The notes beneath the pieces were generated by a model. The model saw only the letters and a program-made list of their open reading frames with translations, searched no databases and was not told where the DNA came from. The position numbers and the translations under genes are program-made. A stretch of 64,000 bases of DNA, taken from NCBI GenBank assembly GCA_963733505.1, contig CAVTDW010000004.1:62001-126000 (forward strand). Reading direction: 5' to 3'. This document shows, in pieces, positions 26,371 through 36,082 of this stretch (position 1 is its first letter; each line of letters starts with the position of its first letter). This stretch comes from JALYXV01 sp963733505. GTDB lineage: Bacteria > Actinomycetota > Acidimicrobiia > Acidimicrobiales > Palsa-688.

Positions 26371-27414
26371 GTGAAGGACACCCTGCGGAAGATCGATCGG
26401 TTCCAGAAGCGCCATCGGAGGCTGGCGCTCACCGTGGGCGTCGTCAAGAAGTATGGAGACGACCGGGGCGGCTACCTGGCGGCGTTGATCGCGTACTACG
26501 GCTTCTTGTCGCTCTTCCCCCTGCTGCTGCTGTTCTTCACCGTGACCAGCTACGTCCTCCCGCACTACCCGGGCGCCCAGGCATCCCTGACCAACTCGGT
26601 GATAGGTGAGTTTCCCGTCATTGGCCCGCAGTTGCGCCAGAACGCCGGCCACCCGCTGCATGGCAGCGCCCTGGCACTCGTCTTCGGTGTCGTCGGTCTG
26701 GCGTGGGGCGCGCTCGGCGTGAGCCAGATCCTGCAGGAGACGATGTACCAGGTATGGGATGTGCCCCGGAAGATCCGACCCAGCTTCATGACGCGCATTG
26801 TGAAGGGTCTCCTGCTCTTCGGCCTGCTCGGCGTGGGCGTCGCAGGCACGACAGTGGTGGCCAGCCTCGGGTCGGTGCTCAACTGGGGCCCATTCGGATC
26901 GGTACTGGCGGCCGTACCGGCGGCGGTCGTCAACGTCGCGGTGTTCTACTTCATGTTCCGGATCCTGTCGCCGCCCGATGTCAAGAAGAGCGCTTTGCTG
27001 CCAGGTGCCGTCATGGCGGGTATCGGGTGGCAGGTGCTCCAGACGGTCGGGGTCAATCTGGTGAGCCACCAGCTGCGCCACGCCAGCCAGGTGTATGGGG
27101 TGTTCGGCTTCACCCTGGCGTTGCTCTCGTTCCTCTACCTGGCGGGACAGCTCACGGTGTATTCCGCGGAACTGAACGTCGTCAAGGCCCGGCGTCTCTG
27201 GCCCCGCAGCCTCCTCCCCGAGGACGACGAGACACCGGCGACGCGACCCGACAAGCCAGTCGAGCCCCCAGGGCCGTCGCGGCCCCGCCCCGAGACGAGG
27301 CCTCATTGGTCGACGGATTCGAAGACCGAGGACGAGGGCAACGGAAACTCGCCCCGCAAGCTGGTGAGCTTGATCGATATCAGGCGGTCCGATTCTGAGG
27401 CGTCCGTGACCTAG
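26371..27414 (+). CDS. YihY/virulence factor BrkB family membrane protein
   Basis: 347 residues from a GTG with AAGGAGG seven bases upstream. Six hydrophobic segments include GYLAALIAYYGFLSLFPLLL near residue 34 and ALVFGVVGLAWGALGVSQIL near 104. The conserved QLTVYSAELNVVKARRLWP ends the membrane domain at about 275. The remaining 70 residues are a charged, Pro-rich cytoplasmic tail. The frame is open for 930 bases upstream but that part is a shadow of the antisense transporter. Precise role unknown. Confidence 0.87.
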   Translation: MKDTLRKIDRFQKRHRRLALTVGVVKKYGDDRGGYLAALIAYYGFLSLFPLLLLFFTVTSYVLPHYPGAQASLTNSVIGEFPVIGPQLRQNAGHPLHGSALALVFGVVGLAWGALGVSQILQETMYQVWDVPRKIRPSFMTRIVKGLLLFGLLGVGVAGTTVVASLGSVLNWGPFGSVLAAVPAAVVNVAVFYFMFRILSPPDVKKSALLPGAVMAGIGWQVLQTVGVNLVSHQLRHASQVYGVFGFTLALLSFLYLAGQLTVYSAELNVVKARRLWPRSLLPEDDETPATRPDKPVEPPGPSRPRPETRPHWSTDSKTEDEGNGNSPRKLVSLIDIRRSDSEASVT

Positions 27415-27424
27415 TGTCACCGCG

Positions 27425-28916
27425 GTGACGCGCCTGGTACGGACGCTCACCGTGATCCTCGGTGTGCTCATTGCCCTCAGTGTCGGGGCATTCGCCTTGG
27501 TGCGGGTGCAAGGGGCCAACGGTCGCGCGACCGCCACTGCGACCGTCACGCCCAGCACGTCAGCGATCGGCCCGTCCACGGGCACGGTCGGTGCGGGTCC
27601 GGCGGCTGCCCCTGACACGACCGGCGGGACCTCCGCTGCCCCGGGTTCGACCACTGCGCCTGGGTCCTCCACGTCCGGGGTGCCGGGAACAGCGGCGGCC
27701 GCTCCCACCACGGCTGCCCCTTTACCCCCTATGGCCGCTCTGACCGCCAAACTCGACGGCGCGGTGGCGGGCACCACCACCTGCCTGAGCGTCGAGGACG
27801 GCAGCGGTCGGATCCTGTACCAGCACCAACCTGACGCCCCGCTCATCCCTGCTTCGACCCAGAAACTGCTGGTCGCCGAGGCCGCCCTGGCCACCCTCGG
27901 ACCCAACTACCGCTTCACTACCTCGGTCAAAGCGCCCGGAGCGCCGGTGAAGGGGCAGGTGGCCGCCCTGTGGCTGGTCGGCAACGGCGACCCGCTGCTC
28001 GCCACGCCGGAGTTCATCGCCTCGACGGTCGGGCGGGCTCGGGTGACGGGCTACCCGTGGACGCCGCTGGTCAGCCTGGCCGACACGCTGGTGGCGGCGG
28101 GCGTCAAGACGGTGACCGGGCGGCATCAGGGGCGACGACAGCGCCGAGGACCGGCTGCGTTTCCTGCCCGTGTGGCCGGCGCTGTACCAGCAGCAGAGCC
28201 AAATCGGGCTGCTGTCGGCGCTGAGCGTCAACGAGGGGATCCAGTTCACGCCCCCCAAGTCGACCCTGGCCCAGGACCCGCCGGCGTATGCCGCCTCGGA
28301 GCTGGCCCGGCTGCTCCAGTCGCATCAGCTTCCGATCGGTTCCCAGCCCGACCAGGCGGCGCCGGCCGGGGCGGTGGTTCTGGCGTCGGTGTCTTCTGCC
28401 CCGGTCAGCCAGATCGTCGAGGCCATGCTGCGGGCCAGTGACAACTGGATCGCCGAGTTGTTGGTGCGGGCCATCGACAAGGCGGCGGGCGGGTCGGGTA
28501 CCACGGCGGGGGGCGTGCGGACCGTGTTGCAGCTCGCGACGGCGGCGGGGATACCGATGAGCGGAGCGCACATGGACGACGGCTCCGGTTTGTCCCGTAC
28601 CGACCGGGCGACGTGTCGGGAGCTCCTGGCCGCCCTTGACGTCGGCTCTCGCCCGGCGAATGCTGCGGTCGTTGCGGGCCTCGCGGTTGCCGGGGAGACG
28701 GGGACCTTGGCGGCGCGGTATCGGGGCAGCCCGATCGCCGGGAAGCTGCAGGCCAAGACCGGCTCGCTCGACAACGCCGGGGGAATGGTGGGGATCGAGA
28801 CGGTGGGCGCGCCGGTTCGTTTCGCCTTCTTGGACAACGACGTCCAATCTGACACGGCGCTGCTGGCGCGCGAGGACGCCATCGTCGGGGCGCTGGCCGC
28901 CTATCCCGGAGGTTGA
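27425..28916 (+). CDS. D-alanyl-D-alanine carboxypeptidase, PBP4/DacB type (frameshifted)
   Basis: Peptidoglycan DD-peptidase of family S13. It starts with GTG 27425, an N-terminal membrane anchor (LTVILGVLIALSVGAFAL) and a 60-residue Ala/Thr/Pro/Gly linker. The active-site S-x-x-K is in IPASTQKLL near residue 143. A one-base insertion at about 28122 moves the frame; the continuation carries the S-x-N motif in RASDNWIAELL and the K-T-G motif in LQAKTGSLDNAGG. Because all three motifs survive, the shift is probably a sequencing error or very recent. It acts outside the membrane. Confidence 0.87.
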
Positions 28917-28936
28917 GGCCGGCTCGGCCCGGGCCG

Positions 28937-28993
28937 TGCCAAGGCCGTGCCAACGCCGTGCCAAGGCCGTGCCAAGGCCGTGCCAAGGTCGTG
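28937..28993. repeat. Tandem repeat of an 11-bp unit (GCCGTGCCAAG)
   Basis: Five imperfect copies lie between the carboxypeptidase stop and the tRNA-Leu gene; the second has AACG in place of AAGG. It is non-coding and immediately upstream of the integration-target tRNA. Confidence 0.9.
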
Positions 28994-29020
28994 CTGGCGT
29001 GCCACACTTCTGCTCACCTC

Positions 29021-29101
29021 GGGCGCGTGGTGAAACGGCAGACATAGCGGGCTTAAACCCTGCGGCCTCCGGGCATGAGGGTTCGACTCCCTCCGCGCCC
29101 A
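29021..29101 (+). tRNA. tRNA-Leu (anticodon UAA)
   Basis: A class II tRNA. The seven-pair acceptor stem is GGGCGCG with CGCGCCC (29094-29100), the anticodon arm GCGGG-CTTAAAC-CCTGC has anticodon TAA, there is a long variable arm, and the T arm is GAGGG-TTCGACT-CCCTC. CCA is not encoded (ACCC follows). Its 3' end serves as the left attachment site of the genomic island. Confidence 0.95.
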
Positions 29102-29103
29102 CC
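29081..29103 (+). other. attL: tRNA-Leu 3' end, left copy of 23-bp direct repeat
   Basis: The 23 bases starting GTTCGACTCCCTCCGCGCCC and ending ACC are repeated exactly at 38987-39009. This copy forms the 3' part of the intact tRNA gene. Confidence 0.88.
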
Positions 29104-29201
29104 CTCTGTCGTGCGCAAATGCCCTGGTCAGCGGCCTGACAATGGACGGACGCCCCCTCGTGGGCCACGAATGGGCCTAGGTGGATTATCAATAAGACGG
29201 T

Positions 29202-30355
29202 TCAGCTCGCGGCCCCTGATAGCGGATCGTTCCATTCCGCCTCGGTGGCCAATCGGTAGCCTCGGCGTTCGATCATCTGGATGGCGGAGCCGAGCGACCC
29301 CAATCGCTGGCGCAACCGTGAGACGGTCGTGTCGACCCGGTGCGGATCCGCCGCGGTGGTACCCCAGACCTCCCGCAGCAGCGAGGCCGGCCGACGACGC
29401 AACCCGGTCGCCGTGCCAGGACGTCAAGGACGGCCCGTTCGCGAGCTGTCAGGATCACGTGCTCATCGCCTATCACCACCAGAGAACCTTGAATGGCCAG
29501 GCGTGTGCCGGCCGCGGTAACCACACGACGCCGGGCCTGGAGCCGCTCGCTGATGGCTTGAACCATCGAGCCCAACCGCGCTCGGGGTGGTACGAGGGGA
29601 GCCACCACGCCGGCGTCGAGCGCGGCGCGGGCGCAGATCGTTCCCACGCAAGCGCACACAACCTCGCCATTGAATGCGTCGCGCAGGGAGTCTCGGGCTC
29701 CGCGCTGCTCGGCCAGTTCGAAGAGGTTCCTCACTGAGGCGGCGGTCGTGAACGTCACCACGTCGACACGGCGATCGCAGGCTGCGACGACCACGCGAAC
29801 GGCTGCCGTCGGGTTTCTCGGAAGGCGCAGCTGGTAGACCACGATCTCCGTCACATCCGCGCCCGCCCCGGTGAGCCTCGCCACCGATTGTCCCAAGGAA
29901 CCGCCATGGCACTGGATGGCGACCCGCCTGCTCGCGAGAGGCTCGGCGACCACACGTTCGAGCAACTCGTCAAGGGTCTCTGACGGCGCGTTCCACCACA
30001 CCGAGAGCTCGGCCGCATGTACCGCCTCAACGGCCTTGGCGCCACGGGCGGCGACCCGCACCGTCACCAGGGCCTCGATCAGCGCCTCGAACAGCCCCCA
30101 ACGCTTGGCCGCGGCTAACCACATGCCGAAGCCCGTACCTGTTGTCACAATGAGCAGGTCCGGGGGGCGGCGGATGAAGTCCACGGTCGCCCGTCGCAGA
30201 ACGGCGGCTGGCGCGGCCGGGACACACTCGATGGTCGCGCCGTGACGGACAACCGCGCCGCGACGGCGGAGCAGTGCAGCCTGCTCCTCGTAACGAGCGT
30301 CGGCGGTCACGCCCACGGTGAAGCCTTCCAACGGTCGTATGAGCATCCACCACAT
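29202..30355 (-). CDS. HemD-like domain fused to a winged-helix regulator (frameshifted)
   Basis: About 384 residues. The N-terminal 260 residues resemble uroporphyrinogen-III synthase: IRPLEGFTVGVTADARYEEQ, LLIVTTGTGFGMW, RVAIQCHGGSLGQSVARL and VDVVTFTTAASVRNLFELAE. The C-terminal 90 residues form an OmpR-type winged helix: LTARERAVLDVLARRPGCVV, then after a one-base shift at about 29390, ASLLREVWGTTAADPHRVDT and a RRGYRL wing. Similar fusions (for example mycobacterial Rv0260c) are annotated as regulators near nitrate or nitrite genes. It may sense a tetrapyrrole rather than make one. Start uncertain: ATG at 30355 or 30346. Confidence 0.8.
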
Positions 30356-30616
30356 TCCTATCGCGGCGAAGTGGGGGAAAGGTTGCGAGGCGATGTGCAC
30401 CCGATTTCGGATTGCTTTCCTCCATATGGCAGGAAGCTTTATTGCATGGCAATCAGCAAATCAGGATTCCGGTGAGAGCAGACGCCGGGTAGAGTCGCGG
30501 AGAATGCAACCTCGGTATCGTCGACTGATCAGCATTCCTTTCGGCGGCCACCCAGACTGCGTGTGCCTGGCGGCGTGGAGCCTGTCCCGATCGCGCATCG
30601 AAAGCTGCTCGCTGCG

Positions 30617-31045
30617 ATGAACACGACCAGCCTCTATACCCGTATTGGCGGTGCCACCGTCGTGGCGGCACTCGTCGATGAGTTCTATGAGCGGGTGCTC
30701 GATGACCCATTCCTTGCTCCGTGCTTCGATGGGATCGACATGGCCCGCCTCCGAGGTCACCAGAGAACCTTCGTCGCGGCCGCCATCGGTGGTCCGGAGC
30801 AGTACAGGGGCGCCCAGCTTGGTGAGGCTCACGCCCGTCTGGAAATAACCAACTCGATGTTCGACCTGACAATCGGCCATCTCCGCGCGACCCTGGCAGG
30901 ACTCGGCCTCGATGCCGAGTCGGTCAGCCAGATAAGCCTAAGGATCTCGTCTCTGCGCGACGACATCGTCACCATGGCGGACCCGCCGGAAGCCCCGTCA
31001 CCCCCAGCGGCCGAGCGCCCCTACGACGCAGCCCGAACAACCTGA
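30617..31045 (+). CDS. Truncated haemoglobin, group I-like (first of tandem pair)
   Basis: 142 residues with the 2-on-2 globin pattern SLYTRIGGATVVAALVDEFY, then PCFDGIDMARLRGHQRTFVA near residue 45 and the proximal His in LGEAHARLEI near 75. A 25-residue Pro/Glu tail follows the globin core. TrHbN proteins bind O2 and NO and often detoxify nitric oxide. It is separated from the second globin by about 200 bases and is divergent from the HemD-like regulator, which may control it. Confidence 0.88.
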   Translation: MNTTSLYTRIGGATVVAALVDEFYERVLDDPFLAPCFDGIDMARLRGHQRTFVAAAIGGPEQYRGAQLGEAHARLEITNSMFDLTIGHLRATLAGLGLDAESVSQISLRISSLRDDIVTMADPPEAPSPPAAERPYDAARTT

Positions 31046-31243
31046 GCGAAGGCTGACGCCAGCTTGGACAGTTGTCGTACAGAGTCCTCGCGGCGTGGAG
31101 TCGACCGGGCTGCCGGGCGTGCGGGGACAGACACGGACCCTTTATCCGCTCGCAACATCGTGCAAATGGGAGACGAGTTGTCTGGCCGTTGACAGTTCGG
31201 GATGCCACAACGGCGCCCCGTTCCCAACAAACGGGAGAAGACC

Positions 31244-31663
31244 GTGAGCATTTACACCGACATCGGCGGCAGGGCCGCCGTTGACGCAGCCGTGTCTGAC
31301 TTCTACCGGCGGGTCCTGGCCGATCCATCTCTGCTGCCTTACTTCGACGGTGTCGATATCGACCGATTGAAGCGCCACCAACGGGCCTTCATGGGCGCCG
31401 CTCTCGGCGGCCCCGTGGCTTATGCAGGCCGAGACATGGCGACCGCCCACGCCGGGCTGGAAATCACGAGCGAGGCGTTCGACGCTGTGGTCCAGCACCT
31501 AGCGGGGACCTTGACCAGCCTCGGCGTTCCTGCTGCCACCATCGGGGAGATCGCGGGCGCGTTGCTCCCCCTGAAAGCCGACATCGTGACCGCGACCGAG
31601 CCTGAAACCGTGTACGCGTCCAATGCAGGGCGCTGGTCTCGCACCAAAGCCCGCGCCGGCTAG
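31244..31663 (+). CDS. Truncated haemoglobin, group I-like (second of tandem pair)
   Basis: 139 residues from the GTG at 31244, with GGGAGA upstream. It has SIYTDIGGRAAVDAAVSDFY, LPYFDGVDIDRLKRHQRAFM and the proximal His in ATAHAGLEIT near 68. Clear similarity to the gene 200 bases upstream shows a tandem duplication followed by divergence. The C-terminal tail is basic instead of acidic. Predicted haem-dependent gas binding or NO dioxygenation, given a reductase partner encoded elsewhere. Confidence 0.88.
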   Translation: MSIYTDIGGRAAVDAAVSDFYRRVLADPSLLPYFDGVDIDRLKRHQRAFMGAALGGPVAYAGRDMATAHAGLEITSEAFDAVVQHLAGTLTSLGVPAATIGEIAGALLPLKADIVTATEPETVYASNAGRWSRTKARAG

Positions 31664-31998
31664 CCGCACCCGCAAGCCGGACGTCGCACCAACAACTCCG
31701 GCGGCGGCCGGGTTGGCGTCGACCCGCGCCAGATGGCCATCGTGTGGCAGCCCGACCGTTACCTTCCCGAGCGCGGTGGGGCTGGCTCCGGGCCACCCTT
31801 CGCCAAGCACCCGACGTGCCAGGCCGAAATGACAACTAACGCTCGATCCGACATGGGCCGTCGCAGTGCCTCCAGGCTGACCCGCTCCCAGAGCCGGGCG
31901 GCGGGGATCAGCTGACTGAGACCGTTCCCTCGTCGGTCCATTCGAATCCGAACGCGCATCTCTTGCAACTTCCACTGCTGGGTATCGTCGAACGCCGG
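31664..31998. other. 335-bp stretch in the island without a recognisable gene
   Basis: All frames here give short or compositionally biased translations without motifs or convincing ribosome-binding sites. It may be eroded coding DNA. Confidence 0.5.
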
Positions 31999-32745
31999 CT
32001 ACGGGGCAACATTTCGGACTGGCTCGTATTCGGCAAAGGCATCCAGAAACGTCTGGGCCCATCGCTCCTCGTGGTCGGTGCATCTGAGTCGGTAGTACAG
32101 GACGCGGCGGCTACGAGGACTCAGGTTGCCGCCGATGTTGTGTCCGAGCAGAAAGTGCGCCAGAAGGAGATCTCCTCGCCGTGCCAGGACTGGGTGTGGT
32201 TCGCGAAGTGGGCTCGGGTCCTCAAGGCTGAGGGTATGTCCACTGACCGGCAAGAGAGCACCTACTCCTCGCTCGGCAAAGAGACGTTGGTGGACGAGGT
32301 GGGAGCCGGGCCAGACCCATAGGTTCCCCGAATCGGGAACGGATTCGTCGCACAGGAAGACGGCCGCCAGCATGGTGAACGATTGGGGGCGGTCTTGTTC
32401 TGGTCGGTGGCCGTCGAGGTGAGGGCCACCGGGACGATGGTTGTAGGGAGGGATATTCAGCGCGATCTGGATGTGGTCGAGACCGTGTTCGAGGCGGTGG
32501 GGTCGTACGAGTTCCTCTGCGATGCCGAGCGCGTCGGAGTGACACAGGGCGTCTTGGGCTGACGGCAGTTGGGCGGGTGGCAGAAAATAGAAGTGGTGGC
32601 CATGGGTATGGGGGGGCGGTGGATCGCGGCGGATGACACGGTCAATCTCGTCGTCCGCGGCGGCTAGGAGGTGCTCGTGGACGACGCCGGGTACGACGAT
32701 GTAGCCGTCGGTGGCGAAGCAGCGCAACTGCTCGTCCGACAACAT
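31999..32745 (-). CDS. Phytanoyl-CoA dioxygenase (PhyH)-like protein
   Basis: 248 residues. LSDEQLRCFATDGYIVVPGV at the N-terminus is the typical PhyH opening. The Fe(II)-binding H-x-D is in PGGPHLDGHRP near residue 115, and the distal His and the 2-oxoglutarate-binding Arg lie in LLGHNIGGNLSPRSRRVLYY near 205. Such enzymes hydroxylate lipids or small metabolites using 2-oxoglutarate and O2; the substrate is unknown. The ATG at 32745 is favoured because upstream sequence is unlike the family. Confidence 0.82.
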   Translation of the reverse strand: MLSDEQLRCFATDGYIVVPGVVHEHLLAAADDEIDRVIRRDPPPPHTHGHHFYFLPPAQLPSAQDALCHSDALGIAEELVRPHRLEHGLDHIQIALNIPPYNHRPGGPHLDGHRPEQDRPQSFTMLAAVFLCDESVPDSGNLWVWPGSHLVHQRLFAERGVGALLPVSGHTLSLEDPSPLREPHPVLARRGDLLLAHFLLGHNIGGNLSPRSRRVLYYRLRCTDHEERWAQTFLDAFAEYEPVRNVAP

Positions 32746-33476
32746 CACGCCGAGGGTAGCGGCCAACTCTGGTTCGAGCCCAAGGATTTTCGGCTCCCGA
32801 TCACCTCTGGTTGCCCCACCCTCCTGCCCCAATCACAGGCGGAAAGGAAATGTCCCCGAACGCCGGCTCCGGGACCCACCCAGACGGGGCGAAACGGATG
32901 GTGCCCCGGACGGCGGTCATGCGGCTACCCGATCACGGCATAGCGGCTGACCGGCTTGAGCTGCAGCGCTCAATCAACTTGGTCCACGGCGGGAGACGGT
33001 GCGCTTGTCCGGGAATACGATCTCAGTCATTTCGGCGGGCATGCTCGCGACAGCAAGCAACGGTCACCTCATCCGAGGTCCTATCTCGTGGCGGCCTCCA
33101 AGCCGGATCCACCCAATGAGACGCAGCGGCCAGTTCCTGTGCTATCGCTACCGGCGTTCCGTTGGTGTGCCCTCAACGGCACTTCGGGGCGTTGCCCCCA
33201 CGTCGATGTGGCCGCGCCTTCGGGGACACGCCGACAGATGCGATTCCGCGTCCGTATCGGTCGCTCCGTCGCGAAAGGCAGCGCTCGTGACAACACGCGC
33301 CGCCGAACACTGCCCGACGTGGAGATGGGCAATCAACACAGAGGTCGATCAGGAACGGCGGGATCGTCGCGAGAGCGACGCGTATCGGCTCGTCCACCAA
33401 CACAGCAGCCCACGCGGGCCGGCTGCCGGTTGCATAACCTCGGGCGTTCACACTCGTCTTCGCTTGGAGGTCTTCG
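32746..33476. other. About 730-bp stretch in the island without a recognisable gene
   Basis: Open frames of up to 220 codons exist on the plus strand (for example from 32999), but the translations lack domains and conserved-looking blocks, and no ribosome-binding site stands out. A Shine-Dalgarno for the following VOC gene is at its right end. I regard it as spacer or decayed DNA. Confidence 0.5.
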
Positions 33477-33866
33477 GTGCCCGACAGTCCGCTGTTCAAG
33501 GGCGCGTTCCCCTATCAGCAAGACATCCTGGCGCTTCCGGTCGTAGACCTCGATGCGACATTGCAGTGGTATGCGGCCGCCTTTGGGCTCCAAGAGTTGG
33601 AGCGTCGCGACCAGCCCCACCCAGCCGTAATCCTCGAGCGGGACGGCATCAAGATCGGATTCGCGGTCAACGGCGGTGACGCGTCCCAGGACGGCGCAGC
33701 GATCCTGGTCTCTGACATCTATCGAGCCAAGGAGGAAGTCGAAGCGGCGGGCATCGACATCGGGAACTGGCGGATCGACGAGCACGAGGGCGAGAAGCGT
33801 CAAGTTTTCTTCGTCGTCGCGCCTGACCAACTCTGCTACTACTTCTACCAACCCATTTCGGCATAG
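33477..33866 (+). CDS. VOC-superfamily (glyoxalase/bleomycin-resistance-like) protein
   Basis: 129 residues, starting at GTG 33477 with GGAGG six bases upstream. Two beta-alpha-beta-beta-beta units are seen: ILALPVVDLDATLQWYAAAF and, in the second half, ILVSDIYRAKEEVEAAGI, ending DQLCYYFYQP. Metal-ligand positions are not complete, so a binding rather than catalytic role is possible. It stands alone between gene-poor stretches of the island. Confidence 0.8.
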   Translation: MPDSPLFKGAFPYQQDILALPVVDLDATLQWYAAAFGLQELERRDQPHPAVILERDGIKIGFAVNGGDASQDGAAILVSDIYRAKEEVEAAGIDIGNWRIDEHEGEKRQVFFVVAPDQLCYYFYQPISA

Positions 33867-33955
33867 CTGACGCTCTTGGCACGCTGACCCGAAACGCCGG
33901 CCTTAGGCGATTTCTGAATGGCAGCAACTGCGTCAGCGCTGGTGCCGCAGTCGGG

Positions 33956-34507
33956 TCAGGTGGTCCGTCGAGAAAAGGAAAGTTTGATCGCAGCGCCGTC
34001 CTCGAGGGAACGCCATTGCGCCCCCAAGTCTCGCAGTCTGGTGCGAATGGTATTGATCGTGTCGGGAGTAGCGCTCGTCGGCAACTCGAATCCAAGCGCC
34101 TTCGCCACCTCACCGGTTGCCGCCGTCTCGTCGCTCGGGGTAGCGAGTCGCGCCACGGCGAGCTCGCCGGACCCGGTCACATTGACCGTTGCGCCAGCCA
34201 GGATCGCGACGGCTGCCTCAGCCTCGTTCAAACCTGAGAAGGCGATACCGACATGTTCGACGAGGGGTTTGCCGTGGCACATGAGGGTGGCCTGGTTGTT
34301 GACCAGCCCAACATCGACGCCTTGGTCGACGAGTCCCCAGAAACCTTCGGTGAGGCCCAGCTCGTCTTCGACCACGAGATGGCACAGATCGTGGGGGAGA
34401 CCGTCGCCGTAACTCGGGAAGTCCCAGCCGGTCGACGATCCATCGCCGCGGGTGACGTATACCCGGTCCCGGCTTCCTCGCCTTCGAACAAAGGAGACCT
34501 TCAGCAC
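33956..34507 (-). CDS. Conserved hypothetical protein, 183 residues
   Basis: From the GTG at 34507 the frame encodes LKVSFVRRRGSRDRVYVTRG, then PSYGDGLPHDLCHLVVEDEL near residue 35. That block has the look of a metallopeptidase-like or antitoxin-like actinobacterial family but cannot be named. Regular alternation of hydrophobic residues and a predicted helix-rich second half support a real protein. The ATG at 34488 in another frame is a shadow. Confidence 0.6.
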   Translation of the reverse strand: MLKVSFVRRRGSRDRVYVTRGDGSSTGWDFPSYGDGLPHDLCHLVVEDELGLTEGFWGLVDQGVDVGLVNNQATLMCHGKPLVEHVGIAFSGLNEAEAAVAILAGATVNVTGSGELAVARLATPSDETAATGEVAKALGFELPTSATPDTINTIRTRLRDLGAQWRSLEDGAAIKLSFSRRTT

Positions 34508-34606
34508 CGACTCAGGATGCCCGAAGCAGCGTCGGGTTTGCGAGCGACCTCGCGCCCCATATCGCCGGGAGCGTGACCATGCTGGGTGTCCGCGATGATC
34601 TTGCGG

Positions 34607-35074
34607 ATGGCGACACCGATCGGCCCCGAAGCGCAGCGACCTAACCCGGCACTCGAGCCGCTGGCGCCATTGGTCGGCCAGTGGCGCACGACGGGGACGC
34701 ATCCGCTTATCCCAGGCACGACGTTCCACGGCCGGACGTCGTTCGAGTGGCACGAAGGCGGTGCTTTCGTCTTGATGCGCTCTGAGATCGACGAGCCGGA
34801 GATCCCCAGCGCCGTGGCTGTCGTCGGCTCCGACGACGCCGCCGGCACGTGCACGATGATCTACTTCGACGAGCGCGGGATCTCCCGCCGGTACACGGTC
34901 GAGGTGGCGGCCGGCGAAGTGCGTTGGCACCGCGACGAAGCCGGGTTCGCCCAGCGCATGGTCGTCACCATCGCCGCCGACGGCAACCGACTCAATGCGC
35001 AAGGGACGATGTCGCACGACGGCGGCCCGTGGGAGAACGACCTACAGCTCACCTACGAGCGCATCGACTCGTAG
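34607..35074 (+). CDS. DUF1579-like (FABP/calycin-type) protein
   Basis: About 155 residues. LEPLAPLVGQWRTTGTHPLI at the N-terminus, FEWHEGGAFVLMRSEID near 45 and the ISRRYTVEVAAGEVRW strand suggest a small beta-barrel of the DUF1579/heme- or lipid-binding-like type. The ATG at 34607 is preferred; an in-frame GTG at 34586 would add seven residues. No partner gene is evident. Function unknown. Confidence 0.65.
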   Translation: MATPIGPEAQRPNPALEPLAPLVGQWRTTGTHPLIPGTTFHGRTSFEWHEGGAFVLMRSEIDEPEIPSAVAVVGSDDAAGTCTMIYFDERGISRRYTVEVAAGEVRWHRDEAGFAQRMVVTIAADGNRLNAQGTMSHDGGPWENDLQLTYERIDS

Positions 35075-35160
35075 ACGTAACTCACCGCGACACTCCGATG
35101 CGCCAACCGATCGGCGCGCGCCGGAGCCTGCCCCCGAACGCCGGCCCGGCGGCGGGTCCT

Positions 35161-35808
35161 TCAGGCCAACAGCAGTTCGACAAGTCCGAAAGGGTTGGCG
35201 AGCGCGGGAAGGTGGCCCGCCGCGACGTGCTCGGGGTCCACGCCGAGGCGGTCACGGATGAGGCGGTCCATGAACGCGACTGGGAAGAAGCGGTCGTTCG
35301 TCGCCGCGATCCCTCGCGTCGGGATCGCCGGCAGGGCCGGGAGCGGGAACGGGTCTGCCATGACCCGGCCGGTCTGCTCGGGCTCGCCCCGCTCCAGCGC
35401 CTCCTGAAGTACGGTCGGCGGGACGTCGTGGAGGAAGTGCTCCATGGCGTCCATCTCTTGGTCACCCCATATGTCGTGGAAGCCGCTTGTGGCCCACCAG
35501 TCGCCGGCCGTCTCGCCTGACTTCGGGATCATGGCGGCCACGAAGACGAGCATGGCCGCGCCGAGGCGCTCCGCGACGACGGGAGCGGTGAACCCTCCGA
35601 GAGACTGCCCGACAACCACCGTGTCACCCTCGGGCGGGCCGACGGCATCGAGCGCGGCGGCAACGTAGGCGTCGAGTCCGGCGTCGGGATCGCTCGCGGG
35701 CAGCGCAACAGGGACGGCGCGATGCCCGGCTGCCTCGAGCAGCGGGCCGACGAGGTGCCAGTACCAGGCGTCCCCGCCCGCACCCGGGATCAGCACGTAG
35801 GTGGCCAT
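35161..35808 (-). CDS. Alpha/beta-hydrolase
   Basis: 215 residues of a lean alpha/beta-hydrolase. The oxyanion strand is TYVLIPGAGGDAWYWHLVGP at residues 3-22 and the nucleophile Ser is in VVGQSLGGFTAPVV near residue 76. An acid in TNDRFFPV near 173 and a His in AAGHLPALANP near 198 complete the triad. It resembles the hydroxynitrile lyase/salicylate esterase branch. The start at 35808 removes an upstream stretch unlike the family. Confidence 0.83.
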   Translation of the reverse strand: MATYVLIPGAGGDAWYWHLVGPLLEAAGHRAVPVALPASDPDAGLDAYVAAALDAVGPPEGDTVVVGQSLGGFTAPVVAERLGAAMLVFVAAMIPKSGETAGDWWATSGFHDIWGDQEMDAMEHFLHDVPPTVLQEALERGEPEQTGRVMADPFPLPALPAIPTRGIAATNDRFFPVAFMDRLIRDRLGVDPEHVAAGHLPALANPFGLVELLLA

Positions 35809-36082
35809 ACAGGTAGGACGGTAGGCGCTGCCTCGACTCATCGGTCCGATCGAGCTCTGGCCTCCGAACGCAGGCCGAAGTCGTCGCTTGACCTGTCACC
35901 TACCGCCGGTTCGGCGGCGGAGCCGGCCGCCGTTCTGGCGCGCTCGGAGGAGTCAGCGCTGCCGGTTGGGCGGACACCGATCGCCGAATATTTGCGGCCG
36001 TTGCCACCAGTGGCGATGGCCACCGATCGAGCCCGTCATCGAATGATCTGTCGCTCACCGCCGGTAGTGAGAGCATGCCGCT

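Noticed and set aside
32956..33679. Two overlapping plus-strand frames of about 200 codons in the island
   Set aside because: Translations are Arg/Ser/Pro-rich, lack motifs and ribosome-binding sites, and overlap the start of the real VOC gene.
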